From: an uncultured Pelagibacteraceae bacterium
Lineage (GTDB): Bacteria > Pseudomonadota > Alphaproteobacteria > Pelagibacterales > Pelagibacteraceae
Direction of reading: 5' to 3'
Assembly: GCA_902628195.1 (NCBI GenBank)
Contig: CACOLY010000003.1
Coordinates: forward strand, 1 to 64,000
DNA: 64,000 nt
The first letter of the stretch is position 1. The number at the start of each line of letters is the position of its first letter. Shown piece after piece: positions 39,993 through 50,500 of the stretch. The notes under the pieces are model-generated. The model did no database searches, was not told the DNA's origin, and saw nothing but the letters and a program-made list of their open reading frames with translations. A program made the position numbers and the translations under genes.

Positions 39993-42900
39993 ATGACTGA
40001 AAAATTATTAGTTCCAGACATTGGTGATTTTGAAAATGTTGAGGTAATTGAATTACTGGTTAAAGAGGGTCAAGAAATTAAAAAGAATGATCCTGTAATT
40101 ACTATAGAAAGTGATAAATCTAGTGTTGAAATACCATCAATTTTTTCCGGAAAAATTGTGTCTATAGCTGTGAAAGTTGGAGATAAAGTTTCTAAAGATG
40201 ATTTAATTTTAAATATATCAAGTGTTGAAAAAAAATCTTCTTCTTCACAGGATATTCCAAAAAATACTGAAAATTTAATTGAGGAAGCAGAAAGCTCATT
40301 AAAAAAAAATCAAGAACAAAAAAAAACGTTTCAAAAAATTGTTGAGGAAAAATCTGAAATAATACAGATTGCAAATGAAGGAGATATTGATCCATTAGAG
40401 ACAAGCGAGTGGTTAGAATCTCTTTCGGATGTAATAGAAAAAGATGGAAACCAGAGAGCTCACTATTTGATTAAGGAATTAATTAATAAAGCTTACATGG
40501 AAGGGGCTAATATTCCATATACACAAAATACCCCTTATATAAATACGATCCCTGCAAGTGATGAAAAAAAATCAAATGGTGATCAAAATATAGAGAGAAG
40601 AATAAGATCTTTAATAAGATGGAATGCTGCTGCGATGGTAGTGCGAGCAAATAAAAAATTTCCTGAACTCGGAGGCCATATAGGAACTTTTGCATCTGCT
40701 GCTACTTTATATGATGTTGGAATGAATCATTTCTGGAGAGCCAAAAATAATAAATTTGGGGGAGATTTAGTTTATTTTCAAGGCCACAGCGCTCCTGGTA
40801 TGTATGCTAGAGCATTTCTTGAGGGAAGATTGAATGAAAAACAGTTAGATAGTTTTAGACAAGAGGTTAATCCAGGTGGTTTATCCTCTTATCCTCATCC
40901 ATGGTTGATGCCAAACTTTTGGCAATTTCCAACTGTTTCAATGGGGTTAGGACCAATGCTTGCTATTTATCAAGCTAGATATATGAAATATTTGATCAAT
41001 AGAGGTCTAATTAAAGATGAAGGTAGAAAGGTCTGGGCATTTCTAGGTGATGGAGAAATGGATGAGCCAGAGTCTCTTGGAGCAATAGGTTTAGCTGCAA
41101 GGGAGAAACTAGATAATTTAATATTTGTGATTAATTGTAATCTACAAAGATTGGATGGACCTGTAAGAGGTAATGGGAAAATTATACAAGAATTAGAGGG
41201 AATTTTTAGGGGCGCAGGTTGGAATGTTATTAAAGTTATATGGGGCTCTTACTGGGATCAATTATTAGCAAATGATAAAACTGGTTATTTAGTAAAAACA
41301 ATGAATGAAACAGTTGATGGTGAATACCAAGCTATGAAAGCAAGAGATGGAGCTTATGTTAGAGAAAAATTTTTTGGAAAATATCAAGAAACTAAAGATT
41401 TGGTCTCTAGTCTTTCCGACAAAGATATCTGGAGATTAAACAGAGGTGGTCATGATCCTCATAAAGTCTTTGCCGCTTATGATAAAGCATCTAAAAATAT
41501 TGGAAGCCCAACAGTCGTAATTGCTAAGACTATCAAAGGTTATGGTATGGGCAAAAGTGGAGAAAGTGTAAATACAACACACCAAACTAAGAAATTAGAT
41601 GTTGATGACTTAATGTATTATAGAGATAGATTTGATGTTCCGTTGACAGATCAACAGGTAAAAAATATTGAATATTATAAACCTGATCAAAATTCTCCAG
41701 AGATTAAGTATATTAAAGAAAGAAGACTTCAATTAGGTGGATTTATTCCAGAAAGAACTTCCTATGCAAAACCAATTAAAGTTCCTCCTAGGGATATTTT
41801 CGATAATATGAAAGTTTCAACTGGTAAAAAAGAAATGTCTACTACAATGGCATTAGTTAGAATGTTAACAAATCTTCTAAGAGATAAAAATGTTGCACCT
41901 CGATTGGTTCCTATTATTCCTGATGAAGCTAGAACATTTGGTATGGAGGGTTTTTTTCAAAAAGTTGGGATATATGCTCACGAGGGACAAAAATATGAAC
42001 CTGAAGACTCTGCTCAATTGAGCTCTTATAGAGAGGAAAAAAGTGGACAAGTTTTAGAGGAAGGAATTACAGAAGCAGGTGCAATGTCATCTTGGATTGC
42101 AGCAGGAACTTCCTATACAAACCATGATATTGAGATGATACCTATTTATCTTTTTTACTCAATGTTTGGATTTCAAAGAATAGGGGATCTTGCATGGGCA
42201 GGGGCAGATAGTCAGTCTAGAGGATTTTTAATTGGAGCTACAGCTGGAAGAACAACTTTAGCAGGAGAAGGTTTGCAACATCAAGATGGTCATAGTCATC
42301 TTATGGCTTCAACAATTCCTAATTGTATATCATATGATCCAACATTTCATTATGAATTAGCAGTTATTTTTAGAGATGGATTAAGAAGGATGCATGAAAA
42401 AAAAGAGAATATTTTCTATTATATTACAACCATGAATGAAAATTATCCTCATCCTGCAATGCCTAAAGATAAATCTTGTGAAGAAGGAATTTTAAAAGGA
42501 ATGTATAAAATTAAAGAATTTAATAAATATAAAAAAACTAAAATTCAATTTTTGGGATCCGGCACAATCTTGAGAGAAATGATTGCAGGTGCTGAAATAT
42601 TACAAAAAGAATATCAAATAGACAGTGAAATATGGAGTGTAACAAGTTTTAATGAGTTAAGAAGAGAAGGTTTAGAGGTAGAAAGATATAATCTCTTAAA
42701 TCCAGATAAGGAACCAAAGAAGTCTTATGTTGAAAAATGTTTGGGTAAATCGGAAGGACCTATTTTAGCAGCATCCGATTACATGAGAATGAATTCAGAT
42801 CAAATTAGGCCCTACGTTAATAAAAGTTTTTATTCTCTAGGAACAGATGGCTTTGGACGAAGTGATACTAGAAAAAATTTAAGAAATTTTTTTGAAGTTG

Positions 42901-43031
42901 ATAAGGAGCATGTTATTACTTATGGATTAAGTGTATTAGCTAAAGAACAGCTTATAGCATCTAAGTATGCTCAAGAGGCAATCAAAAAATACAAAATAGA
43001 TATTAATAAACCTATGCCAACAAAATTATAA
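39993..43031 (+). CDS. aceE: Pyruvate dehydrogenase E1, homodimeric type, with N-terminal lipoyl domain
   Basis: Residues about 1-75 form a lipoyl domain with ESDKSSVE; from about 130 on it is AceE-like (DPLETSEWLESLSDVI..., GDGEMDEPES, GEGLQHQDGHSHL). Confidence 0.95.
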   Translation: MTEKLLVPDIGDFENVEVIELLVKEGQEIKKNDPVITIESDKSSVEIPSIFSGKIVSIAVKVGDKVSKDDLILNISSVEKKSSSSQDIPKNTENLIEEAESSLKKNQEQKKTFQKIVEEKSEIIQIANEGDIDPLETSEWLESLSDVIEKDGNQRAHYLIKELINKAYMEGANIPYTQNTPYINTIPASDEKKSNGDQNIERRIRSLIRWNAAAMVVRANKKFPELGGHIGTFASAATLYDVGMNHFWRAKNNKFGGDLVYFQGHSAPGMYARAFLEGRLNEKQLDSFRQEVNPGGLSSYPHPWLMPNFWQFPTVSMGLGPMLAIYQARYMKYLINRGLIKDEGRKVWAFLGDGEMDEPESLGAIGLAAREKLDNLIFVINCNLQRLDGPVRGNGKIIQELEGIFRGAGWNVIKVIWGSYWDQLLANDKTGYLVKTMNETVDGEYQAMKARDGAYVREKFFGKYQETKDLVSSLSDKDIWRLNRGGHDPHKVFAAYDKASKNIGSPTVVIAKTIKGYGMGKSGESVNTTHQTKKLDVDDLMYYRDRFDVPLTDQQVKNIEYYKPDQNSPEIKYIKERRLQLGGFIPERTSYAKPIKVPPRDIFDNMKVSTGKKEMSTTMALVRMLTNLLRDKNVAPRLVPIIPDEARTFGMEGFFQKVGIYAHEGQKYEPEDSAQLSSYREEKSGQVLEEGITEAGAMSSWIAAGTSYTNHDIEMIPIYLFYSMFGFQRIGDLAWAGADSQSRGFLIGATAGRTTLAGEGLQHQDGHSHLMASTIPNCISYDPTFHYELAVIFRDGLRRMHEKKENIFYYITTMNENYPHPAMPKDKSCEEGILKGMYKIKEFNKYKKTKIQFLGSGTILREMIAGAEILQKEYQIDSEIWSVTSFNELRREGLEVERYNLLNPDKEPKKSYVEKCLGKSEGPILAASDYMRMNSDQIRPYVNKSFYSLGTDGFGRSDTRKNLRNFFEVDKEHVITYGLSVLAKEQLIASKYAQEAIKKYKIDINKPMPTKL

Positions 43032-44290
43032 TGTCAGAAATTGAAATAAAAGTACCCAATATCGGAGATTTCAAGGATGTAGAAGTGATTGAGGTTTTAG
43101 TTTCTGAGGGTCAATCTTTAAAAAAAAATGATCCTTTAATAACAATAGAGAGTGATAAATCAAGCGTAGAAATTCCTTCAAATTTTGATGGTAAAATTAA
43201 AACTTTAAAAACAAAGGTGGGAGATAAAGTTTCAGAGGGTGACTTAATCTTAATTTTAGAAAATATTGATGAAGCAGATGAAAAAGTTGAAAAAAAACCA
43301 GCAATTGAAAAAGAGATTAAAAAAAATCAAGAAATAAAACCAGAGACTCAAAAAATATTAACTGATCAAAATAAAGTTTTAAATATATCATCCGCAAGTC
43401 CAAAGGTTCGAAAATTCGCAAGAGAACTTGGGGTAGATATTAATCAAGTTGTAGGCAGTGAACGCAAAGGTAGAGTTATTGAAAGTGATGTAAAATTATT
43501 TGTAGCTTCAAAATCTAATAATTTAGTTAATAATGAGAACAAAAGAAATGAAAAGATAAAACAAGAATATTCTCATTCAGAATTTGGAGAAGTAGATATA
43601 AAAGATATACCAAGAGTTAAAAAATTATCATCAAAATACTTGATGAATTCTTGGACAAATATTCCTCATGTAACCAATCATGATGAAGCAGATATCACAG
43701 AGCTAGAGGAATTTAGATCATCACTGACTGATATATATACTGGAGAAAAAAAAAAAATTACACCTTTAGCTTTTATCGTCAAAGCTTTGACTGCTTCATT
43801 GAAAAAATTTCCTAATTTTAATAGCTCTATCGATGATATTGATATTGGAAAAATGACTATTAAAAAATATTATCATATTGGAATAGCTGTAGATACTCCG
43901 CACGGTTTAATGGTTCCCAAACTAAGAAATGCAGACAATAAAAATATTAATCTTATAAGTTCTGAACTTAAAAATCTTAGCGATCAATGTAGAAATCTTA
44001 AAATTAATAAAAAAGAATTATTTGGTGGATCTATGACAATAACAAGTTTAGGTGGAATTGGAGGATCTTTTTTTACACCTATTATAAATTTTCCTGAGGT
44101 TGCGATATTAGGAATTGGAAGATCTGAAAAAAAACAAGTTTTCTTAGATGGAAAATTCGTTACAAGAACTATGTTGCCTTTATCATTGTCTTACGATCAT
44201 AGAATTATTGATGGAGCAGAAGCCGCTCGTTTTAACAACGAGTTGAAAGAAAATTTAGGAAAAAACTTTGCTTACAAATTAGCAGTCTAA
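43031..44290 (+). CDS. aceF: Dihydrolipoamide acetyltransferase (E2)
   Basis: Lipoyl domain (ESDKSSVE), peripheral subunit-binding domain (ASPKVRKFARELGVDINQVVGS) and catalytic LSYDHRIIDGAEAARF. Confidence 0.96.
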   Translation: MSEIEIKVPNIGDFKDVEVIEVLVSEGQSLKKNDPLITIESDKSSVEIPSNFDGKIKTLKTKVGDKVSEGDLILILENIDEADEKVEKKPAIEKEIKKNQEIKPETQKILTDQNKVLNISSASPKVRKFARELGVDINQVVGSERKGRVIESDVKLFVASKSNNLVNNENKRNEKIKQEYSHSEFGEVDIKDIPRVKKLSSKYLMNSWTNIPHVTNHDEADITELEEFRSSLTDIYTGEKKKITPLAFIVKALTASLKKFPNFNSSIDDIDIGKMTIKKYYHIGIAVDTPHGLMVPKLRNADNKNINLISSELKNLSDQCRNLKINKKELFGGSMTITSLGGIGGSFFTPIINFPEVAILGIGRSEKKQVFLDGKFVTRTMLPLSLSYDHRIIDGAEAARFNNELKENLGKNFAYKLAV

Positions 44291-44298
44291 AAAAAATT

Positions 44299-45189
44299 AT
44301 GTCAAAAACAGTCTCATTATTTAGTGCATTATTATGCACATTTATTTGGGGAACCACTTTTATTGCCCAGGATACAGGTATGGATAATATAGGTCCTTTC
44401 ACATTTAACGCTGTAAGATTTTTTGTCGGATTTTTGGCAATTTTACCTCTTGCATTTTTATTTGAGGTAAAAAAATTTAAATCAGAGTTCAAATTAGACT
44501 TTAAAACATTTGCTACACTATCCTTTTTAATTGGGTTATCACTTTTTTTAGGTTCAGCATTACAACAGGTTGCTCTTTTGTATACAGATGTTGCTAACGC
44601 AGCATTTTTTACAATTTTTTATGTCCCTATGGTACCAATTATAATTTTTTTATTTAGAAAAAAATCAATACATTGGAGTGTATGGCCATCTGTAGTTCTA
44701 TGTTTAATTGGTGGTTATCTACTTACGAATTTTTATGATGCAACAGTAAGACTTGGAGATACACTTGTTGTATTAGGCGCTTTGTTTTGGAGCACCCATA
44801 TCATTTTTACTGGAATAATAGTTACAAAATATGATTTACCTTTAACTTTAGGTGCTATTCAAACTTTATTAGTAGCGTTATTCTCTTTTGTGATTGGATT
44901 TATTTATGAAGAATTTATAATCGAAAATATTTTAAATGAAATTGACTCAATTTTATATGCAGGAATTCTCTCAGGAGGATTTGCTTTTGTTTTACAAATT
45001 TATGCACAAAAAAATATTACACCAGCTCCAGCAGCAATAATTTTTTCATTAGAAGGTGTTTTTGCAACAATTGCAGCCTGGTTTTTATTAAATCAGATAT
45101 TAGGAGTTAATAATTTATTAGGATGTTTTTTTATACTATGCGGAGTTTTATTATCTCAATTACTACCTTTAATAAAACGATCAGTTTAA
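44299..45189 (+). CDS. EamA/DMT-family transporter
   Basis: About 10 TM segments; WGTTFIAQDTGMDNIGPFTFNAVRF. Confidence 0.9.
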   Translation: MSKTVSLFSALLCTFIWGTTFIAQDTGMDNIGPFTFNAVRFFVGFLAILPLAFLFEVKKFKSEFKLDFKTFATLSFLIGLSLFLGSALQQVALLYTDVANAAFFTIFYVPMVPIIIFLFRKKSIHWSVWPSVVLCLIGGYLLTNFYDATVRLGDTLVVLGALFWSTHIIFTGIIVTKYDLPLTLGAIQTLLVALFSFVIGFIYEEFIIENILNEIDSILYAGILSGGFAFVLQIYAQKNITPAPAAIIFSLEGVFATIAAWFLLNQILGVNNLLGCFFILCGVLLSQLLPLIKRSV

Positions 45190-45971
45190 AAATAAATTAT
45201 TGATAATAAAATTAATGCAATTATTAATCTATAAATTACAAAAACATTTAATGAAAATTTATTCAAATAATTTAAAAAAAATTTTACTGTTATATACGAA
45301 AATAGAAAAGACAAAACTATAGCAATAATTACTAATAAATTGATTTCTAAAGTTTCTTTCTGTATATCTTTTAATCCAAGAAAACTTGCTCCTGCTAAAG
45401 CAGGTATAGAGAGCAAAAATGAAATTTTACCTGAATCGACTCTGTTGAATTTTAAAAATCTTGCAGCAGTCATTGTAATGCCTGCTCTACTCACACCAGG
45501 TACTAATGCAAGTATTTGAAATAATCCAATAAATAGAATAGCTTTTATATTAAGATTTGAAGAAATATTTTGATCAACTTTACTCTGATCAGCAAAGTAT
45601 AAAATGATTCCAAAAAATAATGTAGTCCATGCTATGATTTTAATATTTCTTAAAAGATGTATTAATTCAGTTGAATGTAGTATGTACCCAAATATGATAA
45701 GTGGTATAGAACCTATAATAATTAGTTTTAATAATTTTTGATTATGTTTTATATTAAATAAATCTTTTCTGAAAAAAAATATTATTGCTATTAAAGAACC
45801 TAAATGTAAACTTATGTCTATTAATAGTGAGCTTGCTTTAATATCATATAGACTAGACACTATTATCAAATGAGCTGATGAACTTATTGGTAAAAATTCA
45901 GATATTCCTTGGACGGCTGATAGTATGAGAATTTCTATAAAATTTTGGAGCATATTAGTGTGGTAGCTCAA
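45186..45971 (-). CDS. uppP: Undecaprenyl-diphosphatase (BacA/UppP)
   Basis: AVQGISEFLPISSSAHLI and ALVPGVSRAGITMTAARFL. Confidence 0.96.
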   Translation of the reverse strand: MSYHTNMLQNFIEILILSAVQGISEFLPISSSAHLIIVSSLYDIKASSLLIDISLHLGSLIAIIFFFRKDLFNIKHNQKLLKLIIIGSIPLIIFGYILHSTELIHLLRNIKIIAWTTLFFGIILYFADQSKVDQNISSNLNIKAILFIGLFQILALVPGVSRAGITMTAARFLKFNRVDSGKISFLLSIPALAGASFLGLKDIQKETLEINLLVIIAIVLSFLFSYITVKFFLNYLNKFSLNVFVIYRLIIALILLSIIYF

Positions 45972-46136
45972 ATAATAACCTTTTAAAACAATTCGATTTA
46001 ATCATACTAGGTATGCAAAAAATAAAATTTCTTTATTTTAAGCTTATTTTAGTTAAATATAGGTAATAAATATTGACCTAAATATTTCTTTTACTAATAA
46101 AAACAATGTATATTTTGCCATAAATTTGGAAAAAAA

Positions 46137-47576
46137 ATGACTGATAAAATGCTTAAATTTGTAAAAATAGGTCAACAGACTCCACCTAAAAGAGGTATTG
46201 AGACAAGAAAAGATGACTTCAATGAAATCTATGATGATTTTATAAAGCAAAAAGCTCAAGAACAATCAAGCAGATGTTCTCAGTGTGGAGTACCATTTTG
46301 TCAAGTTCACTGCCCTTTAAGTAATAACATCCCAGATTGGCTTAAGTTAACAGCAGAAGGAAGGTTAAAAGAAGCATACGAATTATCTCAAAGCACAAAT
46401 AATATGCCCGAAGTTTGTGGAAGAATATGTCCCCAGGATCGTTTGTGTGAAGGAAATTGTGTTATTGAGCAGTCAGGCCATGGAACGGTAACTATTGGGT
46501 CTGTAGAAAAATACATTACAGACAACGCATGGAAAAAGGGTTGGATTAAACCAATTGAAGTAAAATATGAAAAGGAACAAAGTGTAGGTATTATAGGAGC
46601 AGGTCCAGCAGGTTTGGCGGCAGCAGAACAACTTAGAAAACATGGATATAAAATAACTATCTATGATCGTTATGACCGCGCAGGAGGTTTATTAATTTAC
46701 GGAATTCCAAATTTTAAATTAGAAAAAAATGTAGTCGAAAGACGAACAAAACTTCTTAAAGATGGTGGTATAGAATTCTTGCATAACTTTGAAGTTGGTA
46801 AAGACGCTACATTAGGACAGTTAAGAAAGAAACATGATGCAATTTTGATTGCAACAGGAGTTTATAAGCCAAGAGAGATAAACTTGCCAGGAAGCGATTT
46901 AGAAAATATTTTTCCAGCTATGGAATTTTTAACAGCATCAAACAAAAAAGGATTAGGAGATAAAGTTGAATTATTCGATAAAGGAATTTTAAGTGCAGAA
47001 GGAAAAAATGTTGTTGTTATTGGTGGAGGAGATACAGCCATGGATTGTGTTAGAACTTCTATAAGACAAAAAGCTAATTCAGTTAAATGTTTATATAGAA
47101 GAGACAAAGAAAACATGCCGGGTTCTGCAAGAGAAGTTGCAAATGCTGAAGAAGAAGGTGTTGAATTTGTTTGGTTATCAAGTCCGAAGGAATTCAAAGG
47201 TACTAATAAGTTAGAAAAATTAATTGTTAATCAAATTCAATTAGGTGAACCTGATGATTCAGGTAGAAGAAGACCCGAAATAAAAATGGGTTCTGAATTT
47301 GAGATGAAAGCTGATATGGTTATTAAAGCTCTTGGATTTGATCCAGAAGATCTACCTTATTTATTTGATGCAAAAGAATTACAAGTAACAAAATGGGGAA
47401 CTTTAAAGACAAACTTCAATACAATGGAAACTAATTTAGAAGGTGTTTTTGCTGCAGGAGATATAGTTAGAGGTGCATCGCTTGTTGTATGGGCCATTAA
47501 GGATGGTAGAGACGCAGCAGCTGCTATGAAAACTTATTTAGAAAATAATGAATTAAAAAAAACAAAAGTAGCATAA
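46137..47576 (+). CDS. gltD: Glutamate synthase small subunit
   Basis: SRCSQCGVPFCQVHCPLSNNIPDW, GAGPAGLAAAEQLRKHGY and GGGDTAMDCVRTS. Confidence 0.96.
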   Translation: MTDKMLKFVKIGQQTPPKRGIETRKDDFNEIYDDFIKQKAQEQSSRCSQCGVPFCQVHCPLSNNIPDWLKLTAEGRLKEAYELSQSTNNMPEVCGRICPQDRLCEGNCVIEQSGHGTVTIGSVEKYITDNAWKKGWIKPIEVKYEKEQSVGIIGAGPAGLAAAEQLRKHGYKITIYDRYDRAGGLLIYGIPNFKLEKNVVERRTKLLKDGGIEFLHNFEVGKDATLGQLRKKHDAILIATGVYKPREINLPGSDLENIFPAMEFLTASNKKGLGDKVELFDKGILSAEGKNVVVIGGGDTAMDCVRTSIRQKANSVKCLYRRDKENMPGSAREVANAEEEGVEFVWLSSPKEFKGTNKLEKLIVNQIQLGEPDDSGRRRPEIKMGSEFEMKADMVIKALGFDPEDLPYLFDAKELQVTKWGTLKTNFNTMETNLEGVFAAGDIVRGASLVVWAIKDGRDAAAAMKTYLENNELKKTKVA

Positions 47577-50500
47577 TGAATAATTATAAAAAAAATCTTA
47601 AACTATTAAGTGAAAATCATGTTTATTCAAAAGAGATGGAACATGATGCTTGTGGCGTAGGTGTAATTGCTTCAACTGAGGGAAAGAAATCTAGAGAAAT
47701 TGTTGAATACGGGATCCAAGCCTTAAAAGCTGTATGGCATAGAGGTGCTGTAGATGCCGATGGAAAAACTGGCGATGGAGCAGGTATACACGTTGAGATT
47801 CCTAAAGATTTTTTTATAGAGAAGATTGAGGTTACAGGTCACGACTATGATAACTCTGAAATTTGTGTAGGTATGATTTTTTTACCTAGAAATGATTATT
47901 CTTCTCAAGAGGCTTGCAAAACTATTGTAGAAAGTGAATTAACTAAAAATAATTTTAGCATTTATGGATGGAGACAAGTTCCGGTAAATCCAAAAATTTT
48001 AGGTGTAAAAGCATTTCAAACCATGCCAGAAATAATTCAGGTTCTATTTAAATCTAACGATTCAAACTTATTAGATAAAAATTTAGAGAGAAAAATTTAT
48101 GAAACACGAAAAAAAATTGAAAATAAGGCATTTGAGTTATCATTAAACAACTTTTATATATGCTCAATCAGTTCAAAATCAATCATTTACAAAGGGCTTT
48201 ATCTAGCCGAAGCAATTTCAGACTTTTATTTGGATTTGAAAGACAAAAGATTTATTTCAAGATACGCAATATTTCATCAAAGATTTTCAACCAATACAGC
48301 ACCAAGTTGGAGTTTAGCCCAACCTTTTAGAGCTATTGCTCACAACGGAGAAATTAATACCTATAAAGGAAATAAAAATTGGATGAAAGTTCATGAACAA
48401 GAGATGAGCAGTCCGCTTTTTGATAATGTAGAAAATTTAAAGCCAGTAATTCAAAAGGGTGTTTCAGACTCAGCAGCTTTAGATAATGTTTTTGAATTAC
48501 TTAATAAATCTGGTCAATCTGCACCTTTAGCAAAATTAATGTTAGTACCAGATGCTTGGTCAAAAAAAAATAAAACTCTTCCAAAAAGCCATCAACAGTT
48601 ATTCAATTTTTTAAATAGTACCATGGAGCCTTGGGACGGGCCTGCTGCTATAGCAGCTACAGATAACGAGTGGGTTATTGCTGCTAATGATAGAAACGGA
48701 CTTAGACCTCTTAGATATGCAATTACAAAAGATAAAATGCTTTTCGCAGGTTCAGAAACAGGAATGATAGAATTAAACGAAAAAAGGATTTTGTCGAAAG
48801 GGAGATTAGGCCCAGGTGAAATCATTGGAGTAAGAATTGAAAAAGGGAAAATTTTTTCAAACGATCAAATTAAAGATTATTTGGCTAAGGAGTTTAAACA
48901 CTTTAATTCACAAATAATTGATTTAGATGAAAAATTAGCTATTTCAAATGAACAAAATAATTTCGAAGGAGAAAATTTAAGAAGAAGACAATACACCTTT
49001 GGAATAAGTCTAGAAGACTTAGAGCTTATTTTACATCCGATGGCTGAAGATGCAAAAGAAGCAACAGGTTCTATGGGAGATGATACACCCTTAGCTGTTT
49101 TATCTGATAGATATAGACCACTTTATCATTTTTTCAGACAAAATTTTAGTCAGGTAACTAATCCTCCAATAGACTCGTTAAGAGAAAATAAAGTAATGAG
49201 TTTAAAAACCAGATTTGGAAATTTAGGTAATATTTTAGATTTTGATACTTTAACTAAAGAAAATATTTATGTTTTAAACAGCCCAATCTTGTCTAATTCA
49301 CAATTTGATAAATTTATAAATTTTTTTGGTAAAAATTCTATAAATTTAGATTGTACATTTTTGCAAAATGAAAATCTAACAAATGCTATCACAAGAATTC
49401 AAAAAGAGGCTGAAATTGCAGTGAGACAAGGTGTTAAACAACTTGTTCTTAGCGACAAAGACCTTTCATCAGAAAAACTGCCTATGCCAATGTTATTATG
49501 TGTAGGAGCAATAAACACCTTTTTAATTGAAAAAAAATTGAGAGGATATGTTTCAATTAATGTTCAATCTGGAGAAGCTTTAGACACCCATTCATTTGCA
49601 ACACTTATAGGTGTTGGTGCTACTACAGTAAATCCATATTTAGCGTTTGATAGTTTATATCAAAGATATTCTAAGAAACTTTTTGGTCAGTTTAGTTTTG
49701 ATGAATGTGTTCAAAGATATATAAAATCAGTAAACGCTGGCCTTTTAAAAATAATGTCTAAAATGGGAATTTCAGTTTTGAGTTCTTATAGAGGAGGATG
49801 CAATTTCGAAACTGTGGGACTTAGCAGATCCATTGTTAATGATTATTTCCCTGGAGTTGTATCAAAAATATCAGGTATTGGTTTAACTGGTATTGAAAAA
49901 AAAATAAGAGAAATTCACAAAGAAGCATTTGAGAGTACAGAAACAGTATTACCAATTGGTGGTATCTATAGATATAGAAAAAATGGTGAAACTCATCAAT
50001 ATCAGGGAAATCTTATTCACTTGTTACAGAGCGCAGTAAGCTCTAACTCTTATGATGCTTATAAGAAATATGCTGAAGGTATATATAATTTGCCACCAAT
50101 AAATTTGAGAGACTTAGTAAATTTTAGAAAAAAGAAATTAGGTCCGTCAATAAAATTATCAGAGGTCGAACCCTTAGAAAATATTTTAAAGAGATTTGGT
50201 AGTGGAAGTATGTCTCATGGAGCGTTATCTAAGGAAGCACATGAAACCCTAGCAATAGGAATGAATAGAATTAAAGGAGCATCTTGTAGTGGTGAGGGTG
50301 GTGAAGATGAAAAAAGATTTAAAGTTATGGATGATGGAGACAGTGCAAATTCAAGGGTAAAGCAGATTGCCTCTGCAAGATTTGGAGTAACAGTAAATTA
50401 TTTAAATAATTGTAATGAAATTGAGATAAAGATTGCTCAAGGGGCAAAACCTGGAGAGGGCGGTCAATTGCCTGGGTTTAAAGTTACAGATGAAATAGCT

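Noticed and set aside
45972-46136. Riboswitch or glutamine-responsive RNA upstream of gltD
   Set aside because: Looked for a structured leader before gltD-gltB; found only AT-rich sequence with no clear stem architecture.
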